A stretch of DNA of 64,000 nucleotides from Gymnorhina tibicen (taxonomy: Eukaryota > Chordata > Aves > Passeriformes > Artamidae). The translations under genes and the position numbers were made by a program. The notes below the pieces were generated by a model. It searched no databases. It saw only the letters and a list, made by a program, of their open reading frames with translations, and had not been told where the DNA came from. This document shows positions 24,501-32,850 of this stretch, one piece after another. The stretch lies in the NCBI GenBank assembly GCA_013399875.1, contig VXAZ01008170.1, positions 868,001 through 932,000 of the forward strand, written 5' to 3'. Each line of letters starts with the position of its first letter. Within the stretch, counting starts at the first letter, position 1.

Positions 24501-26445
24501 TTCAGGTTGTTCTCTATGAATCTTCCTTTTTAGAGATGGAGCTGTAGCTGAAACACATGAACTGGAGCTACTCTGTTTTTCCTGATGTTCAGTAACCATT
24601 CTGATCTGTTTGCTTGCTTTAGAAACAGCTTTTGCAGAACACTGGTCACTGGATACTAAGCTTCGTATCTTATTACTTCTTTCATTTGTCATTCTGGAGA
24701 CATTATCTTCACCTCTTTGTCTGCATTTCCACCCATATGACTTTAAAAGATAATTTCTATGAAACCTAAGCCTTTTTTGCATATATTTAAGCAAGATAGT
24801 ACGTTTATCCTTTGAGACCCTTTGAGTAACAAATACCAGGGATGAGTCTACATTATGTGAACTAAGTTCATAAACTGGTTGCCCACAAACTTGGTAACAA
24901 TTACTAGGCGGAACCAGCATAAAGACTGCACAGTGCTCCAACAAATACATCATCACATCATCCCCTATCCTGCTCAACAGTGTCTCCCAGAAGCCGTTGA
25001 TACGAAGAGTTTCTGTGGCTGTATTGGGCAGGTAGCTGTATAACTTTGAAAATGGCACAACTGGGAATTGCGAACTGTTTTCATCTGGTAAGGAGTATCC
25101 ATATGCGAGGACATTCTTCTTTTTTTTTTCACACAGCCTCTGAACAACTCTTGTGGTGACTTCGCTCTGACTAGATAACTGAAGAAACAAAGAGAAAAGA
25201 AAATTAGCTTTCTTCACTTATTTCTCCATAAACCACAATATACCCTTTAAATAAAAACACATGCAAAGATACACAGCCCTACACACCAGCTTTCCAAACA
25301 GTATTAATGATTCACAAGCATCGTACCCAAAAATTAAGATTTTTCCAAGCGTATTGTGAGATGTTCTCACGTAGCAACGCAAGCCAACGACTTTAAGGAA
25401 GTCTTTTAACATCTGCCCTTTTGATCCTGGTTTTTATGCCCAGGAAACGCCCTGCACTACTCCCCTTGAGTCCCTCAGCAGCTCAGACTTCACTACCTCC
25501 GGGTCACCCTGCCCGTGAATCCGCGTTCGCAGATCCACGTTTGCAGGCACGCATCCGTACATACGTGCTCGCGCAGGCTCTAACCTCCAGGGAACTGACG
25601 CTAATTTTCTTGAGGCCTCCATTTCCTTTTAAGTAAAGGAAAGCTCAATAAACGACTCGGTACACAATTCCAAAACCCATTCAACAAGCTCGCAACATCT
25701 GCTTCCTACCGCAGCACGGTTTTGCTCAGGCGGCGCTAAGAAAAAAGCGGTCTTCCCTCTCTGAAAGGTTTTTCCTCTGCTTAAACACCGACCTGCAGCC
25801 CATTCTACTCACCTCTTCTCTAATCTCTCACGAGTGGGGCACTTTCCACTCCCAGCTGCTCCCCGGCCACGTTCGGCTAGTTCATCCCTACCTACATGAG
25901 CACGCAGGGAGTCACGGAGCCCCATGCACACAGACCTGCAGCGCTATGCGCCCGCCCGCTCGCTGGCACCCGGGCTCTGCTCTCCCAGCCCCGAGAAGAG
26001 GCAGGGGGCTGATCCCCACCGCTCCCCGCTGGCTCTGGGGCCAGGATGGCTGCGGGAGCCGGCGAGGCCCGGCCGGCAGCAGCCACGAGGGGCCAAGGGC
26101 CGCCGCGCCGCCCCCGCGCACGCACGGAGCGCGGGAAGCGCGGTCCCCGGGAAGCCCCGGCAGGGCTCTCGCTGCTCGGCGAGGGATGCAGCCCCTCGCC
26201 CCCGGGCCCCTTCCTACCTGCTGGAAGGTGAAGGGCCGCGGGATGGCGCGGGCGCCGCGGGGGACGCACACGAGGCACTGCCCCACGAAGGTGCGGTAGC
26301 CGGGGGCATCGTCGGCCCGCACCACCTCGGCGTCCCCGGTGCCACTGTCCCCCAGCCGCCGGACGAAGGTCTCTAGCGGCACGGCCTCGGCGTAGCAGCA
26401 GCGCAGTGCGGACAGGACGGCCGCGAAGGGCTCCCTGCCCGCCAT
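411..26445 (-). CDS. TERT: Telomerase reverse transcriptase, exons 1-15 of an expected 16; 3' end off the window
   Basis: TERT is the catalytic subunit of telomerase. It copies the template of the telomerase RNA onto chromosome ends in the nucleus. I rebuilt 15 coding exons on the minus strand, all joined by GT-AG introns in compatible phase, giving 1290 complete codons plus one base. Exon lengths match human TERT exactly for exons 3, 7, 8, 9, 10, 12, 13, 14 and 15 (196, 96, 86, 114, 72, 127, 62, 125, 138). Domain order: TEN domain (about 1-190), a long basic linker (about 200-520), the RNA-binding domain (about 540-790), RT motifs 1, 2, A, B', C, D, E (about 790-1135) and the C-terminal extension (from about 1140). 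The catalytic aspartates are D903 in motif A and D1061-D1062 in motif C. The long exon 2 (635 codons, against about 450 in human) fits birds, whose TERT is longer than mammalian TERT. No frameshift or stop was seen. The final exon, about 33 codons in human, is not in positions 1-410. Confidence 0.97.
875..999 (-). CDS. TERT: TERT exon 14 (residues 1203-1244)
   Basis: 125 bases, same as human. Reads [17 protein letters not shown], then [18 protein letters not shown]. The acceptor is GTGAACAG and the donor GTATAG. Confidence 0.96.
2651..2672. repeat. AT/AC dinucleotide tract in TERT intron 13
   Basis: Short ATACATATATATATACACAC-type run. Confidence 0.85.
2774..2835 (-). CDS. TERT: TERT exon 13 (residues 1183-1202)
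   Basis: 62 bases, same as human. Reads [20 protein letters not shown], part of the C-terminal extension (thumb). The acceptor is TTATAG and the donor GTAGGT. Confidence 0.96.
3125..3251 (-). CDS. TERT: TERT exon 12 (residues 1140-1182): start of C-terminal extension
   Basis: 127 bases, same as human. Reads [20 protein letters not shown], then [20 protein letters not shown]. The acceptor is TTTTTCTAG and the donor GTGGGA. It ends in phase 0 after LDLQ. Confidence 0.96.
3715..3790 (+). mobile_element. CR1-type 3' tail fragment in TERT intron 11
   Basis: GGTTAATGGTTGGACTCAAT followed by AAGGTCTTTTCCAACA and ATTCTATGATT is the typical last 70-80 bases of an avian CR1. Only this tail is recognisable. 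Confidence 0.75.
4458..4643 (-). CDS. TERT: TERT exon 11 (residues 1078-1139): RT motifs D and E
   Basis: Reads [20 protein letters not shown] (motif D region), then [16 protein letters not shown] (motif E, the primer grip). It is 186 bases against 189 in human. The acceptor is GTTTTAG and the donor GTAAAT. Confidence 0.97.
6478..6549 (-). CDS. TERT: TERT exon 10 (residues 1054-1077): RT motif C
   Basis: 72 bases, same as human. Reads [20 protein letters not shown]. The double aspartate (D1061-D1062) gives the second and third catalytic residues. The acceptor is TTACAG and the donor GTATGC. Confidence 0.97.
8272..8385 (-). CDS. TERT: TERT exon 9 (residues 1016-1053): RT motif B'
   Basis: 114 bases, same as human. 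Reads [20 protein letters not shown] followed by [13 protein letters not shown]. The GIPQGS core of motif B' is intact. The acceptor is TTTGCTAG and the donor GTAGGG. Confidence 0.97.
10199..10284 (-). CDS. TERT: TERT exon 8 (residues 988-1015)
   Basis: 86 bases, same as human. Reads [19 protein letters not shown] with acceptor CATTTCTAG and donor GTAAAA. It sits between motifs A and B' and leaves two bases of a split Arg codon. Confidence 0.95.
12175..12270 (-). CDS. TERT: TERT exon 7 (residues 956-987)
   Basis: 96 bases, same as human. Reads [19 protein letters not shown] and ends VVVEQ before a consensus GTAAGT donor. It is too short for a standard open-frame scan. Phase 0 at both ends. 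Confidence 0.96.
12660..12821 (-). CDS. TERT: TERT exon 6 (residues 902-955): RT motif A
   Basis: Opens with [15 protein letters not shown], which is motif A with the first catalytic aspartate (D903). It continues with [10 protein letters not shown] and ends VYKRH. The acceptor is CTATTTCAG and the donor GTACGA. It is 162 bases (54 codons) against 156 in human. The residue before the catalytic Asp is Thr, where the human protein has Val. Confidence 0.97.
14161..14343 (-). CDS. TERT: TERT exon 5 (residues 841-901)
   Basis: Starts MNHYNTQ and includes [19 protein letters not shown] and [10 protein letters not shown], ending YCVK just before motif A. The acceptor is TCTTTAG and the donor GTATGT. 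It is 183 bases against 180 in human. Its middle part (14229-14291) is duplicated in inverted orientation at 16512-16574. Confidence 0.97.
15626..15815 (-). CDS. TERT: TERT exon 4 (residues 777-840): RT motifs 1 and 2
   Basis: Contains [16 protein letters not shown], which is RT motifs 1 and 2. The acceptor TATTTTAG precedes 15815. The donor is GTTTTT, weaker than consensus, after an A-rich end (AGAAAAAAGAAG). It is 190 bases against 181 in human, a net gain of three codons, with frame kept. This exon would sit in the loop of the inverted-repeat structure reported separately. Confidence 0.95.
15816..20137 (-). other. TERT: TERT intron 3, with the inverted exon 5 fragment
   Basis: The largest TERT intron in the window, 4322 bases. 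It holds the inverted exon 5 fragment at 16512-16574. The block around 16250-18900 looks less AT-rich than neighbouring introns. On the plus strand it shows an acceptor-like site ending at 16463, a consensus donor (CAG then GTAAGAG) after 16953, an 89-codon stop-free stretch at 17311-17580 and an AATAAA at 17887-17892. An ATT microsatellite lies near 19018-19030. Confidence 0.7.
16512..16574 (+). pseudogene. Inverted partial copy of TERT exon 5
   Basis: This plus-strand stretch matches the coding strand of TERT exon 5, whose genomic copy is on the minus strand at 14229-14291. By hand count 59 of 63 bases agree, with a 30-base identical core at 16533-16562. The differences in the ungapped 63-base alignment are at 16520, 16525, 16529 and 16564. 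Read in the exon's frame it stays open through the match ([11 protein letters not shown] is kept) and meets a stop shortly after. Both ends break inside the exon, with no flanking splice sites or poly(A) tail. It is therefore a partial duplication and not a full retrocopy. Similarity ends abruptly at about 16575 and about 16511. Confidence 0.9.
20138..20333 (-). CDS. TERT: TERT exon 3 (residues 712-776): RNA-binding domain with T motif
   Basis: 196 bases, the same length as human exon 3. It reads [15 protein letters not shown], then the T-motif region [19 protein letters not shown] and [10 protein letters not shown]. The acceptor is GTTGAAG before 20333, with a weak pyrimidine tract, and the donor is GTAACA after 20138. 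It joins exon 2 through a split Gly codon. Confidence 0.97.
20334..23272 (-). other. TERT: TERT intron 2
   Basis: 2939 bases between the TEN/linker exon and the T-motif exon. It contains one CR1 3' end (22403-22728). The rest is AT-rich and I recognise nothing in it. Confidence 0.8.
22403..22728 (+). mobile_element. CR1 LINE, 3'-end fragment, in TERT intron 2
   Basis: Matches the well-known CR1 3' region: GGAAGAAATTCTTTACTGTG-type sequence, then GGCACTGGAACAGGTTGCCC, then AAGGTCCCTTCCAA and a terminal ATTCTGTGATTCTGTG. It is 5'-truncated as usual for CR1, and antisense to TERT. Confidence 0.93.
23273..25178 (-). CDS. TERT: TERT exon 2 (residues 77-711): rest of TEN, linker, start of RNA-binding domain
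   Basis: The acceptor is TTTCTTCAG at 25179 and the donor GTACTT follows 23273. The exon is 1906 bases, fully open. Near its start [17 protein letters not shown], then [11 protein letters not shown] and [12 protein letters not shown], complete the TEN domain. The middle is a low-conservation basic linker with NLS-like clusters ([21 protein letters not shown]). The end carries RNA-binding-domain sequence: [34 protein letters not shown] and [10 protein letters not shown] tetralysine from an A-rich run sits where human has RGAK. An open frame that continues upstream past 25178 is intron read-through and is not coding. Confidence 0.96.
25179..26217 (-). other. TERT: TERT intron 1, GC-rich 5' half
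   Basis: 1039 bases. The exon-1 side (about 25900-26217) is strongly GC- and CpG-rich and continuous with the island over exon 1. The exon-2 side is ordinary AT-rich sequence. A segment at 25790-25876 is shared with an LTR-like element upstream of the gene. Confidence 0.8.
25790..25876 (+). repeat. Segment shared with the LTR-like tail at 31565-31660
   Basis: The sequence from GACCTGCAGCCCATTCTACT through CTCTTCTCTAATCTCTCACG to CCCAGCTGCTCCCCGGCCAC aligns colinearly, in the same orientation, with 31565-31660. Identity is roughly 80 % with a few small indels, and there is an identical run CTCTTCTCTAATCTCTCA. It is probably a fragment of one interspersed repeat family, or a local duplication. 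It lies about 340 bases from the exon 1 donor. Confidence 0.7.
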
Positions 26446-26545
26446 GATGCGGCCAAGGAGGGCACGGGGCCACCTGGGGCAGCCGCGGCGCCCCTCCGAC
26501 CGCGCCGCTCCCCCGCCGGGCAGCGGGCAGCAGCTGCTTAGCGAT
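25900..26545. promoter_or_regulatory. CpG-rich island over TERT exon 1
   Basis: Dense C+G with many CG dinucleotides surrounds exon 1. This is the only such stretch between 1 and 60600. It is typical of a vertebrate CpG-island promoter. Several long overlapping open frames here are by-products of the base composition. Confidence 0.8.
26218..26445 (-). CDS. TERT: TERT exon 1 (residues 1-76)
   Basis: Starts at the ATG read from 26445 and ends FTFQQ before a GTAGGA donor at 26217. The motifs TFVRRLG and [11 protein letters not shown] match the start of the TEN domain in vertebrate TERT. It has 76 codons against 73 in human and ends in phase 0, as in human. The start is the only ATG that gives a family-length N terminus. 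The exon lies in a strongly GC-rich stretch. Confidence 0.95.
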
Positions 26546-26700
26546 GAATGAATAAATAAACAAGAGTAGTAACTGGAGAGGCGGGAGAAAAAAAACTCAG
26601 CCAAAACAGCCTTTTAAAGCTGCGGTGCGGCTCCTGCGTCCCGGTGCCCCCNGTCGGGGACTAAGAGGGAAGATTCCCCTCCGAGGAACGCTTTTTTTTA
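26446..26700 (-). promoter_or_regulatory. TERT: TERT proximal promoter / 5' UTR region
   Basis: Sequence immediately upstream of the TERT ATG. It has two E-box-type hexamers, CACCTG (26471-26476) and the palindrome CAGCTG (26531-26536), and a GC-box-like CCCCGCC (26511-26517). A TTTAAAA run (26612-26618) could be a weak TATA-like element about 170 bases upstream of the ATG. Myc-type CACGTG E-boxes, known in mammalian TERT promoters, were not seen in this stretch. An N at 26652 may hide missing sequence. The start site cannot be fixed from sequence alone. Confidence 0.5.
26652..26652. other. Assembly ambiguity (N) in the TERT upstream region
   Basis: A single N in a GC-rich run about 207 bases upstream of the TERT ATG. 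It may be one uncertain base or a collapsed gap. Confidence 0.9.
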
Positions 26701-27021
26701 ATCGGGATCAGCACTTCACTGAGGATCTGTCTGAAATCAGGGTAGCTGTAGGAGAGACTGTGGTGGAGATGAACAGACTAAGCCCTAAAAATACCGAAGT
26801 GGCTCACCCTGGTTTTTTTCATCAAACTCATGAATGAAGAATCCAAATAGCTTGCAGTAGTGTGTAACCTCCTACTCCAAATTTGCCTCGGTATCTGAAG
26901 ACTTCATGATAGAAAACTTGATGCCAGGCTGTGAAACGGATTGCAGTGGAGTTCTGTGGAAGAGCAGGTCTCTAAGCCTGATGTTTGTTCCAGGTGAATT
27001 AGTAGAAATCGAAGAATTATA

Positions 27022-27092
27022 ACATGGTTTGGGTTGGAAGGGACCTCAAAGGTCATCTAGTTCCAGCCCCCTTGCCACGGGCAAGGACAGTA
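27022..27092 (-). mobile_element. CR1 3' tail fragment
   Basis: ATGGTTTGGGTTGGAAGGGA, CTCAAAGGTCATCTAGTTCC and GCCACGGGCAAGGACA are the reverse complement of the CR1 3' end. Only about 70 bases are recognisable. It sits about 580 bases upstream of the TERT ATG. Confidence 0.85.
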
Positions 27093-28560
27093 TCTGTGAA
27101 ATATCTGTGCAATGACACAATTAGGAGATGCTGGAAGAAATACAAATTTCTCAGCCAACATTGCTCCCATAAGAGGGAGTCCTGCCTTCTGTCAGGTGTT
27201 GGAAAGACATGAAAATTATGGTCATCTACTTGATATATGCTACTTGAATTTCCACAAAACCTTTGCAAGGAAATGTGGCACAACACACGGCATAAGTTCA
27301 ACTAACCCAGGACTTTTGAGTAAATGTTTGGGTCAGATGGAGTTAGCACTCTACCGCGGAGGGTCAGGTGATTGTCTTCTAGCTAGGCTTCATAGTTAGG
27401 TTGCTGTGAGTATCCTGCAGAAATATAACAGAGTTCTCTCTTTCCTGAAGATTCCTCACCTTTGAGAGGAATCATCCAACAGATCCCATCATGGAGAAGG
27501 TTGTTTTTTCAGGTGTGTCACTGGGTGAAGGGAGATGTTAGTGTCCCCGTGGTCATGGTGGTAGTGGTGGTGCCATGCAGTGAGTAGTTCTCACCAGTGG
27601 CAGGGGCAGAGGTGCAGAAGTTGTGGGTCAAGTTGTGGGTCTACTGAGACAGAGCAATGTGTACCTTCCCTTCCTCATGTGAAGGCTTTACAGACTAGGG
27701 AGTGAGGTCAACATCCCGCTGCTCATGGAGGACTGGCCTCCTTTCCTACTAAAACAATTAATTTCTTCCTGGGAGCAAAGCAGCTCATCTCCTACCATCA
27801 GCATGGCTGAGGAGTCAGCTCCCTGGCACCGTGCGACCTACAAGTTGAGGCATTCCTACATCACTTCCAGTTCAGCACTGCCTGCTAGCCAGACTCCTTT
27901 AGCCCTTAACAGAGATAGGCACCAGCTGGCATTCCCAAGGGAGGGACAGCAATAACACCAGGCTTCATGGGACCTCAGCGAGGCTGTAACTGAAATATCG
28001 CAGTGCCACAGCATACTGAGGGGCAGGGGATTTGGAGACAGTCTGAATCCACCAGCATCTGCACGTAGGGTAGGGATAAAGCTGATGCCCTTGGTCTGAC
28101 CTCCGAAGGACCTATTTGACATGCATGTGCCCCCATCTCTCTGTTGCTCCAAAAGTGACAGCACCCTCAAGGTAGAATGTTGCCTGTGGCAAACACATGG
28201 TTCACCATTTCCTGTGAGAAACATGTTCAGGAAGAAAGTAAGAGGAAAAGGAAGAAAAAGGGGTTAATTAATCTCTACCAGCTGTTGACAAGTCCCAGCC
28301 TGTGCCTTTTCCTGATGCCTGCTTGGTGGCAATGACCACAGCAGTGGTGGAGGGGGAGAGGGCTGCTGCAGCCAAGCTAAGGGGGGCTCTTTCCTCTTTA
28401 TTTTCACAGGTACCACGTGTTTTTCTGTGTGTCTACCATTGGGCTGGGGAGAGAATTCAGGAGGGATAGGGGGAATGAAGTGACATTGAAAAAGAGTAAG
28501 GTTGTTTTTTTTGGGTTTGGGGTTTTTTTTGGAGGGGGGTGGCAGGATGAATAAGGAAAA

Positions 28561-29065
28561 GAATAGAATCACCGAGAGATATAGAATAGCTGAGGCTGGA
28601 AGAGATCTATGGAGGTGCCTAGTCCACTCTGCTGCTCAAAGCAGGGTCACTTAGAGCAGATTGCCCAGTGCCACGTCTAACCAGGCTTTAATATCCTCAA
28701 GGATGGAGACTCCACAACCTTTCTGGGCAACCTGCTCCAGTGCTTTATCACCCTAAAAAGAAAAATCATGTTTAAATGGGATTTCCTCTGTTCTAATTCA
28801 TGCCCACTGCCTCTTATCCTGATATTGGATGCCACTGAGAAGAGTTTGGACCCATCTTGTATTTATTTACTTTGATATGATCCCCACTGAGCCTTTCCTC
28901 CTTGGGCTAAACAATCCCTCATATGGCTCACAATCTCCTCATATGAGATTGTCCCGCTCTGTAATCACCTTAGTGACCCTTAGTGGAAAGTTCTCTGTGC
29001 TCACTACAGTACATCCATATCACTCTTTTACTGGGAACCCAGATCTGGACAAATAATGGAGTCAC
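28561..29065 (-). mobile_element. CR1 LINE 3' fragment
   Basis: Reverse-complement CR1. The order is the 3' tail (GGCTGGAAGAGATCTATGGA), then GGAGACTCCACAACCTTTCT, GGGCAACCTGCTCCAGTGCT, CACTGCCTCTTATCCTG and finally a CCAGATCTGGACA-like stretch further 5' in the element. It is diverged, so an old copy. Confidence 0.88.
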
Positions 29066-30882
29066 AGTTCTCCTCAACAAAATTTATGCTTCAAGGCATA
29101 CTTAACCTTATCCACATCCTGCTTTATAACCAGTTTCTGTGAAAGGGAGTTTCCCTGGGAATGGATGATGATAGTGGAGTGATAAAAATAAAATGCTGTT
29201 TTTATGGTCAAGAAGCAAAGTGAAACGAAATGAGATGCTATGTTTAGGTCCAGCTTCAGTAAAAAGAGGCAAGCTTTCTGCAAATGTGCCTCTCTTTTCA
29301 AAGCTCCATTTGAAAAGGCTAAAGGAAACTCTTATGACAAATATCACAAGATGAAGATGTAAGGTGTCTTTCAAAAACCTGAAGCTGTGTTCGAACAGAA
29401 AAGTAAAGAATAAATGAAACAATATCAGATTAGTTTTATGAATAACTTCTCCAAGTTGAAAGAAACATGAAACATCAGCTTGCCAGAAGTCTATAATGCA
29501 AAAATAGAGAAGGAACACTTAGGACAATCATAGCAATACTGAGGAACTTGAGGGAGGCTCCTATGTCAAATCTTTGCACACAGCATGATCTGTCTCAGGC
29601 TCAAGTACTGTGAATTATGTTGTTCAAGAAAGAGGAAAAAATTGTTCAAAAATCAGCGAGTCTCCATATTTAGATGGTAATTACCAGTGAGTTTAAAGGA
29701 ACTCGGTGACTACCTAGGTCAAGCCAGAATGTTTCAGAATCACAAGCTATGAAAATACATAACCTGACATCAAGGATTGCAAAGGAGATCATGGGGACTA
29801 CCTAGCAGTAGGTCTGAGGACTCAGCTGTGAAAGTTGACTAACTGTAGTAGAGAATGGATTTAGTGGACACGTGGATAACTACGGCACATTGGAGGAGCC
29901 AACACTGCATTTGCTGAGGATGTCATTATATGGTACAAGGGGACATTCCTTTGGTCAGTTCAGGTCAGTTGTCCCAGCTGCGTCCACTCCCAGTTTCTTG
30001 CCCACCCCAGTCTGCTCATGGTAGGGGCAGAGTGGGAAAAAAGAAATCCTGATGCTGTCCAAGCACTGCTTAGCAACACCAAGGCATGGGTGTGTTGTCT
30101 CTTAGTCACAGACCCAAAGCAGAACATGAACAGGCTGCTTTGAAGAAAGGTAACCCTGTCCTAGCCAGACCCAGTACAATTTGTTAGTGTAAGACCCCTT
30201 TTTGACCCATCACACCCATCAGTCTGAGTCACCAGTGACTGAGGGATCTTCAGCAACTGTGGCTGATCTCGGTGCCGGTCTCACCCGAGGCTACTGCTTG
30301 AGACAGATCATACAGTCATATGCATTTAGTCAAGGACATCCCTTCAGTTTAACCAGCTGTTCAGTGTAATCCCTTTTTAGAGCATCTGTCACGTGTCATG
30401 GCTTTTATCTGCTGTGGAATGAAGCCTGTTGTGACAGTGACTTGCTCTCTTCTCTGTTGGCTTGCATCTGCAGCCTTTGTTTTCTTTACAGTGGTCTTGG
30501 CAAATGGAGATGCCATTCGGTTCTCTGGCTGGCCCTATACAGAGGGCATGTGGTGTGGGGAAACAAGCCCTTTCTAGCACTATTATCAAGTTACCAGACT
30601 CATATGGGTCTGGCTCCTCCCTGTCTGTCCACCACAATCCTCTGTATTGGGACTCTCCCTCAGAGCTGCAGTGGTCCCTTCACCTGCTAAATGCTTTTTC
30701 CAGGCCACTGTGTGTCTCTCACACTGTGTGTGATGGTCCCTGAGTGGCATCACTCTTCCAACGCCAGCCCCACACTTACTGTTTGATTCAGCTTCTCCCT
30801 ACTTGCTTGTTGCTCCTTAGAACAGACGTTCAGCCATTCCTCCCACATTTCCCTCCTTGAAGTCAGGTCTTAATTACATCAG

Positions 30883-30922
30883 ACACACTTTGTGCCCATC
30901 AAACACACTTTGTGCCCATCAA
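30883..30922. repeat. Perfect 20-base tandem duplication
   Basis: The unit ACACACTTTGTGCCCATCAA occurs twice head to tail without mismatch, which suggests a recent local slippage or duplication. Confidence 0.95.
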
Positions 30923-31144
30923 GCACTGAACTTTTTTATCCTGTTTAATAAATGCTCAGTGCTGCTTTTTATACATCCGTCCCAGTACTTCCTTCACAAG
31001 CTCTTTGATCCTTATCTCAGCCTCATGTCTGGCAGCCAGCCATGCCTGAGTGTATCACACTTTGCTCTTCCTCAGACACATTCTTCCTCAGGTTTCACAC
31101 TGCCTTTCAGTATTAGTGAGTTTGAGGGGAAAATAATTTTCCAT

Positions 31145-31564
31145 GTGCTGGTTTTGACTGGGGTTAAATATGTTCATAGTAGTATTACAGGGCTATGTTT
31201 TGAATTTGTGCTAGAAGAGTCTTGACAACACAGAGATGTTTTTATTACTGCTGAGCAATGTTTACAAAGGGTCAAAGCCTTTCCTGCTTCCTACACCACT
31301 CTGCCAGTGAGGAGACTGGGGGTGCACAGGAATTTGGGCAATGACACAGCTGGGAAAGCTGACCCCAACTGACTCAAGCAATATTCCATACCACATGGTG
31401 TCATGCTCAGCATATAAAGCTGAGGGGAGATTGGGGGGTGGATGGTGCTCAGGGAGAGGCTGGGCATCAGTTGGTTGGTGGAGTAATTGCTTTAATTTGC
31501 ATCATTTGTCCTTTTTGGGTTTTATTTTCCTCTGTTTTTATTATTTTATGTTATTTTATTCTCT
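31145..31564 (+). mobile_element. ERVL-like LTR, diverged, plus orientation
   Basis: Follows the avian ERVL-type LTR pattern: TGCTGGTTTTGACTGGGGTT, GGGCTATGTTTTGAATTTGT, CAACACAGAGATGTTTTTAT, CTGCTGAGCAATG, GAGACTGGGGGTGCACAGGA, CTGACCCCAACTGACT, GTCATGCTCAGCATATAAAG and then a T-rich stretch. It shares order and wording with the LTR at 63165-63705. I see no internal coding region beside it, so it is probably a solo LTR. Confidence 0.8.
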
Positions 31565-31660
31565 GACCTGCAACCTATTCTACCCCCCTCTTCTCTAATC
31601 TCTCATGAGTGCGGACAGTGGCATTTTTCATTCCCAGTTGCTCCCTGGTCACATGTGGTT
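31565..31660 (+). repeat. LTR tail segment shared with TERT intron 1
   Basis: Directly follows the LTR-like element and aligns with 25790-25876 in TERT intron 1. It does not resemble the 3' end of the LTR at 63165-63705. It is either a variant LTR tail or a separate repeat. Confidence 0.65.
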
Positions 31661-32357
31661 TGTGATTAGCAGGACCAAAACATGCAGATGAACCACACCA
31701 ATGAAACGCTTACCTTGCTTTAGGCTGCTTGACGCAGACTAACCTGGGGCTAGAGACTGCTACAGGCAAATAATGCCTGGTAAAAATGTTCAGAGTCAAC
31801 TTTTCAAAGTCCAAAATAAGAGTAAGATAGTCCAGAAGTCTTTGCAGGCGCGCAAGAACAGAAGAAGGACAAATCATCAAGACAACCATCAGAGCTCTCT
31901 TAATAAGGATTGTGGAGCTGTAGATGACAAAAGAGAACCTTAGGGGACAGAAACTGAGAGGCAACTATACCCAAATACATACTTAGACTCAAAACAGCTT
32001 GCAAGAGGTATGGGTACCATATGGCAAGGACTAAAAGGACAGTACCACTAAACAGAAGGCTGGGGGCATCATGGGAGAAGCTATCCTACTCTTTTAACCA
32101 TAGACAGGCATGACCCACAATGCCCCAGTGTTAAAACTGTCTTTTAAATCTATTTTGTTCCTTTTGATGAAGGAGGGGGGCTTCTAAAAAAAAATTTAAA
32201 AACCTCAATCAAACCAGGATTTTTGGGGACCCACTATTAAAAGGAGAGTAAGAAAAAGAATAGCTTAAAGAAAAAGCTGAAGCAAACTGATTAGCTCCAG
32301 ATATCCTTAAAAAGGAGACATCATGGTTCTCCTTTTACACTAAGAGGAAATTCTTAA

Positions 32358-32850
32358 ATAGAATAATAGAATATGTTGAGTTGGAAGGGAGCCATCAGGA
32401 TGATTGAGTCCAACTCCTGGCCCTGACCAGCACCATTCCTAAGAGTCACACCATGTGCCCAAGAGCATTGTCCAAACGCTTCTTGAACTCTGTTAGGCTG
32501 GTGCGGTGACCACTTCCCTTGGGAGCCTGTTCCCTTGCCCAGCCACCCTTGGTGAAACACTTTTTCCTAATATCCAACCTAAACCTCCCCTGACTCAGCT
32601 TCATGCTGTTTACTCAAGTCCTATCACTGGTCATGAGAGTGAAGCGATCAGTACCTTCCCCTTTGCTTCCCCTCACAAGGAGGTTTTGGACTGCAATGAG
32701 GTCTCCTCTCAGTTTCCTTTTCTCCAGGCTGAACAGACCAAGTGACCGCAAGCTGCTCCTCATAAAGCTTCCCCTCCAGTCCCTTCACCATCCTCATTGC
32801 CCTTCTTTGGATGCTCTCTAACAGCTTAATGTCTTTTTTCTATATTCCCA
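32358..32850 (-). mobile_element. CR1 LINE 3' fragment
   Basis: Reverse-complement CR1: tail GAGTTGGAAGGGAGCCATCA, then CACTTTTTCCTAATATCCAA, CCTAAACCTCCCCTGACTCA and TCTCCTCTCAGTTTCCTTTT followed by CTCCAGGCTGAACAGACC. About 490 bases are recognisable. Confidence 0.92.

Noticed and set aside
25892..26604. Long overlapping open frames (150-230 codons) on both strands around TERT exon 1
   Set aside because: Few stop codons are expected in such GC-rich sequence. Only the TERT exon 1 frame (26218-26445) matches a protein family.
27200..27330. Frame resembling the CR1 RT phrase YLDFSKAF
   Set aside because: Only a few residues agree and no neighbouring CR1 RT sequence follows.
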